Source: Adiantum capillus-veneris (Eukaryota > Streptophyta > Polypodiopsida > Polypodiales > Pteridaceae). From it: 56,660 nucleotides of DNA. This document shows positions 53,912-56,660 of the stretch, piece by piece (position 1 is the stretch's first letter; the number at the start of each line of letters is the position of its first letter). Made by a program: the position numbers and the translations under genes. The notes beneath the pieces were generated by a model that was not told the origin of the DNA, searched no databases, and saw only the letters and a list, made by a program, of their open reading frames with translations. The DNA is taken from assembly GCA_014529385.2 (NCBI GenBank), contig JABFUD020000271.1, positions 1 to 56,660 of the forward strand. Reading direction: 5' to 3'.

Positions 53912-55024
53912 GAATTCTATTGGTAGCGTGGTGTTTCCATCTTCTCCCTCGCAATACTCTCCAACCTTGTTCAATGGTACTGGCCTAGTGTTTAGTTGAG
54001 GCCTGTCCAACTCTCTGATCCCTTCCTGTAGCTTCAAGGTGGGGTCTTTCACTCCAAATTTTTCTAGGCATTTAACTAATGTGGTCCACATGTTTGGCCG
54101 TAACCTTAGGAGTTCTGCTAACGTGATGGTGCATGCCACAGGAGTGGACAACAAGTCAATCAATCCTTGCGAATCCATCACTTTGTTAGAAGAAAGTCTT
54201 TGAGATGGGATTGATCTCACTTCCGACTTGGCTTCATACTCTCCTAGGTAAGAGGGTAAAGTTCTCAGCGAGTCTGGTTGGCTGTGCCCCGAACTAATTA
54301 ATCCTTGGTCTCCCCCTTGTGAATGTATCTCAAAATTTATTTGTGATCTCGCATCAAATTCTTCAATAGGAGGTAAGATTACATTCTTTTCTTCTCTTGT
54401 GCTATTCATGTGGTTACTCATCCTATTAGCCTCGTTGGCCTCACGGATTTGCTTCCACAGATCGTCTAGATCATTACAGCCCTTACCCATTTCTGCCAAT
54501 ATTTTAGGCTGGAACCCGTCACTTGCCTCATCTATGGTATTTGGCACTATGATAGGCTCTCCTCTGGACTCATAGGCATTAGTGAGTCTTTCCTTTGTTT
54601 CTACATGTTTCTCTAAAGTTGGTTGGATAGGGGTTGGAGCTGGTGCCTCATGCCAATTTGTAGGTTTACCCAGCGAGTCTTCCATCAATGATTGAGCTGT
54701 TTCGATCATCTTTTTGCACATTTCCAACCTCTGTTTTTCTATTTCTGCATATGGATAAGTCATCCACCTTTGCTCCTGCGTTTGGTTCTTTTTGAGTCTA
54801 GTTTGATAAGCCTTTAGAAGCGCATCTAACTGCTCATTTACCTTGTCAGCCAGTACAGATCCTCCTGATCCCACATTTTTGGGCTTTGCTATTTCCTTGG
54901 GTACTATGGTTGCCGTGGTGTGTGAGCTTAAGCTAGCTAGATCCTCTAATCGCTCCAACCTCTCCTTTGTTTTCTTCAGCTCCTCCGCTAAAGCGGTTTG
55001 CTCTCGTTCCTTCCTAGCTTTCAT
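53909..55024 (-). pseudogene. A2 gag C-terminal linker, open
   Basis: An uninterrupted 371-residue stretch ending exactly at the TAA shared with A1. Charged and helical, with a long Glu/Lys/Arg run at its start (55010-54900). Ends N-T-T-L-P-I-E-F. No enzymatic motif. Its preservation in both copies suggests it was part of gag until recently. Confidence 0.65.
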
Positions 55025-55425
55025 ACGAGCCTTTCTAGCTTTCCAAGTGCTTCGTTGACTTTTTGTTTATGAACTAGGGCATCGGTTTTTGGCTCTTCAA
55101 TTATGGGCTCGTCTGTCCTTTTCTGAGCTTGTGACCTTGTAACTACCTGAATGGGTATTACCATTTCATTTTCTGACCCTCCATTGGATGGCACTGCTTC
55201 CAGCATGTTTAGAGTAGTTTTTGCTCCTTTACTAGGGTTTTTAGGGCATTCAGGAATCAAATGAGTAATTCCACATTTTGGGCAATACGCATTGACTTTG
55301 ATGATCTCATCATGAGGACAGTCCCTTAGCCAATGATCTCCACCACACTTGTAGCAGGGTCCCTTGGGCTGTTGAGGTGCTCCTTGTGCCCCTCTTTGTT
55401 GGTAAGCATGTCTCTGTCCACCCAT
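55021..55425 (-). pseudogene. A2 zinc knuckle pair
   Basis: Minus frame with C-Y-K-C-G-G-D-H-W-L-R-D-C and C-P-K-C-G-I-T-H-L-I-P-E-C, two complete C-x2-C-x3-H-x4-C knuckles with 11 residues between them, preceded by a Gln/Gly-rich stretch. RNA-binding part of gag. A frameshift near 55060 joins it to the following linker. Confidence 0.78.
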
Positions 55426-56660
55426 GCCCTAATTTGTATCTTCCCCTCTCCTACTGCCTGTGCAGCAGTTGGTGGTCTTGCATTTCCTATCATGTTCCAA
55501 GGTTCTGGCATTTTAGGTTCTTCAGGTGGATAAAAGATAGGATTTTCCATATCCTGTCTTTTATCCAGATGGATCCTCCTGAAGACAGGTGGATAAAAGA
55601 CAGGTGGATCCTCATCATTGGAACTCCACGTCCTAATCGATATACCTCCTCAGGTCTTCTGTAATAGGCTGGTTCCTCTCGCAGTGGTGCTCCTAAGCCA
55701 TAGTTTCTAACAGTTCTCGCTGGAGGTGGTTCATCTCTTCGCACTCGTTCTATAGGTAGTCCTCCAGGCTCTGTTGACCCTTGAGTCTTTGGCTTACTCT
55801 CTCCTTGATACTTTGAATAGAGGGGTGGTTCTTGCAAATCCCTTAGCCCTCACGCGGCTTGATAACCATCTCGGTTTTCGTCTTGTTCCAATGTTGCACT
55901 CTGTCAAAGCCATGCTTGCAATTATGGCTGGTTTGCTGGTTGGTTTTGGTTGTTGAATGCTTGCGGTCTGGTGGAATGTGAGGTAGCGTCATACTCATCA
56001 GAAAAGGGATTTGTCGACTTACTTGGGGTGTAGGTGTCTCTTGGCACTTCTTCAGGGCATGTGCTGATGCTCCTGGACCTGTTGCCCTTTCTACCTCATC
56101 TGGGGGAATACGTTGGTATTCTTGCCCGTATCTATCAACAAAAACTATACCCTTCCCCAGGGCAGTTTCATAAGAGAATAAGTAAAGAACCTTGTCTTTG
56201 CTTAATTCGTTTACGTATGGTTCTTTGTTGCGAAAGTAAGCGACTATACCCTCACTCTCATGCTTGTAGATTCCCACGTTCTCATTATACGTTGGAACCC
56301 TTGTTGTTGCGAAAGTAAGCGACTATACCCTCACTCTCATGCTTGTAGATTCCCACGTTCTCATTATACGTTGGAACCCTTGTTGCTGCGAAAGTAAGCG
56401 ACTATACCCTCACTCTCATGCTTGTAGATTCCCACGTTCTCATTATACGTTGGAACCCTTGTTGTTTTCTTATCATACATAAAAATAGCTCCGGCCAATC
56501 AATGTTTGGTGGCAGTTCTTGAGCTTCTGATACCATTTTCCCTTTTGCCACATTATCTCCATATCTGTTGTAATCTTCAGGGTTACTAACTATCAGATAG
56601 TGGTCCCCTTTTCGTCTCGGAATCTATCTCCATCATCATAGACTCGGATTATCTCCAATT
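55426..56660 (-). pseudogene. A2 gag N-terminal half with capsid deletion, partial
   Basis: Frames 55843-56277 and 55490-55837 match A1 gag up to G-R-G-V-P-M-M-R and then jump to the P-P-E-E-P segment after the capsid: about 950 bp corresponding to A1 15650-16600 are missing. Short repeats of GGTGGATAAAAGACAGG fill the join (55528-55612). A frameshift near 55860 and a 79-bp triplication (56230-56466) add damage. Runs off the right edge. Confidence 0.8.
56230..56466. repeat. 79-bp tandem repeat, three copies, in A2 gag
   Basis: Copies start at 56230, 56309 and 56388, each beginning GCGAAAGTAAGCGACTATAC, nearly identical (one T/C change before the third). A1 has one copy (about 17228-17306). 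As 79 is not a multiple of three, each added copy shifts the frame. Confidence 0.93.

Larger units (their letters stand above)
35920..56660 (-). mobile_element. Family A copy 2 (A2), interrupted by F and E, right end outside the window
   Basis: Same family and orientation as A1. The pieces are 35920-38401 (tail, second retropepsin, integrase), 42060-44324 (RNase H, RT, linker) and 53229-56660 (linker, first retropepsin, gag). Element E removed with one AATGC rejoins the linker exactly. At the F position about 388 bp of A (corresponding to A1 1541-1928) are missing. All genes except RT-RNase H are damaged. Confidence 0.85.

Overview
The window is a stretch of nuclear plant DNA built almost entirely of nested transposable elements. 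I found no intact host gene, tRNA, rRNA or CRISPR array. Evidence for a land plant with a repeat-rich genome: Ty3/gypsy LTR elements with plant-type primer sites (TGGCGCCGTTGCCGGGGA and TGGTATCAGAGC), a Tat-like element with two RNase H domains, a CACTA-type tnp2 transposase with a small GT-AG intron, and long (CT)n tracts. I cannot name the species or clade. Families are given private letters A to G.

Layout. Positions 1-21316 are family A copy 1 (A1, minus strand, left end outside the window). It is split by a complete Tat-like element B (3740-12950, plus strand, 4-bp CCGT target duplication). A1 reads, from right to left, 5' LTR (19689-21316, rearranged into a hairpin), primer site, a 1.8-kb leader with 24-bp palindromes, gag, protease, [B], RT-RNase H, integrase and a second protease. 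The flank into which A1 inserted (21317 to about 24300) carries a short BTB-like peptide and a decayed CACTA transposase. Next comes an old B-like gag fragment G (about 25688-27611), cut by a partial LTR of family F (27612-28411, minus), which is cut by element D (28412 to about 35900, minus). D has an LTR, a long coiled-coil ORF of unknown function and a leader with palindromes 286 bp apart. From about 35920 to the right edge lies family A copy 2 (A2, minus), interrupted by a truncated family F element (38402-42059) and by a young complete element E (44325-53228, plus, AATGC target duplication, two 579-bp LTRs).

How the parts may work together. A is the only family here with both the right primer type and a full gag-protease-RT-RNase H-integrase set, although both copies are decayed. 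E has gag, protease and a tail with W-x-P-K repeats but no RT, RNase H or integrase. Its gag, protease and post-protease linker resemble those of A, and its tail resembles a region that A carries after integrase. The simplest reading is that E is a recently active non-autonomous element moved in trans by A-like helpers. D also lacks pol, and its LTR start, polypurine tract and palindromic leader recall A. The most unusual features are the second retropepsin plus W-x-P-K tail after integrase in A, the regularly spaced palindromes in the leaders of A and D, the repeated polypurine tract in E, and the foldback at the A1 LTR/flank junction.
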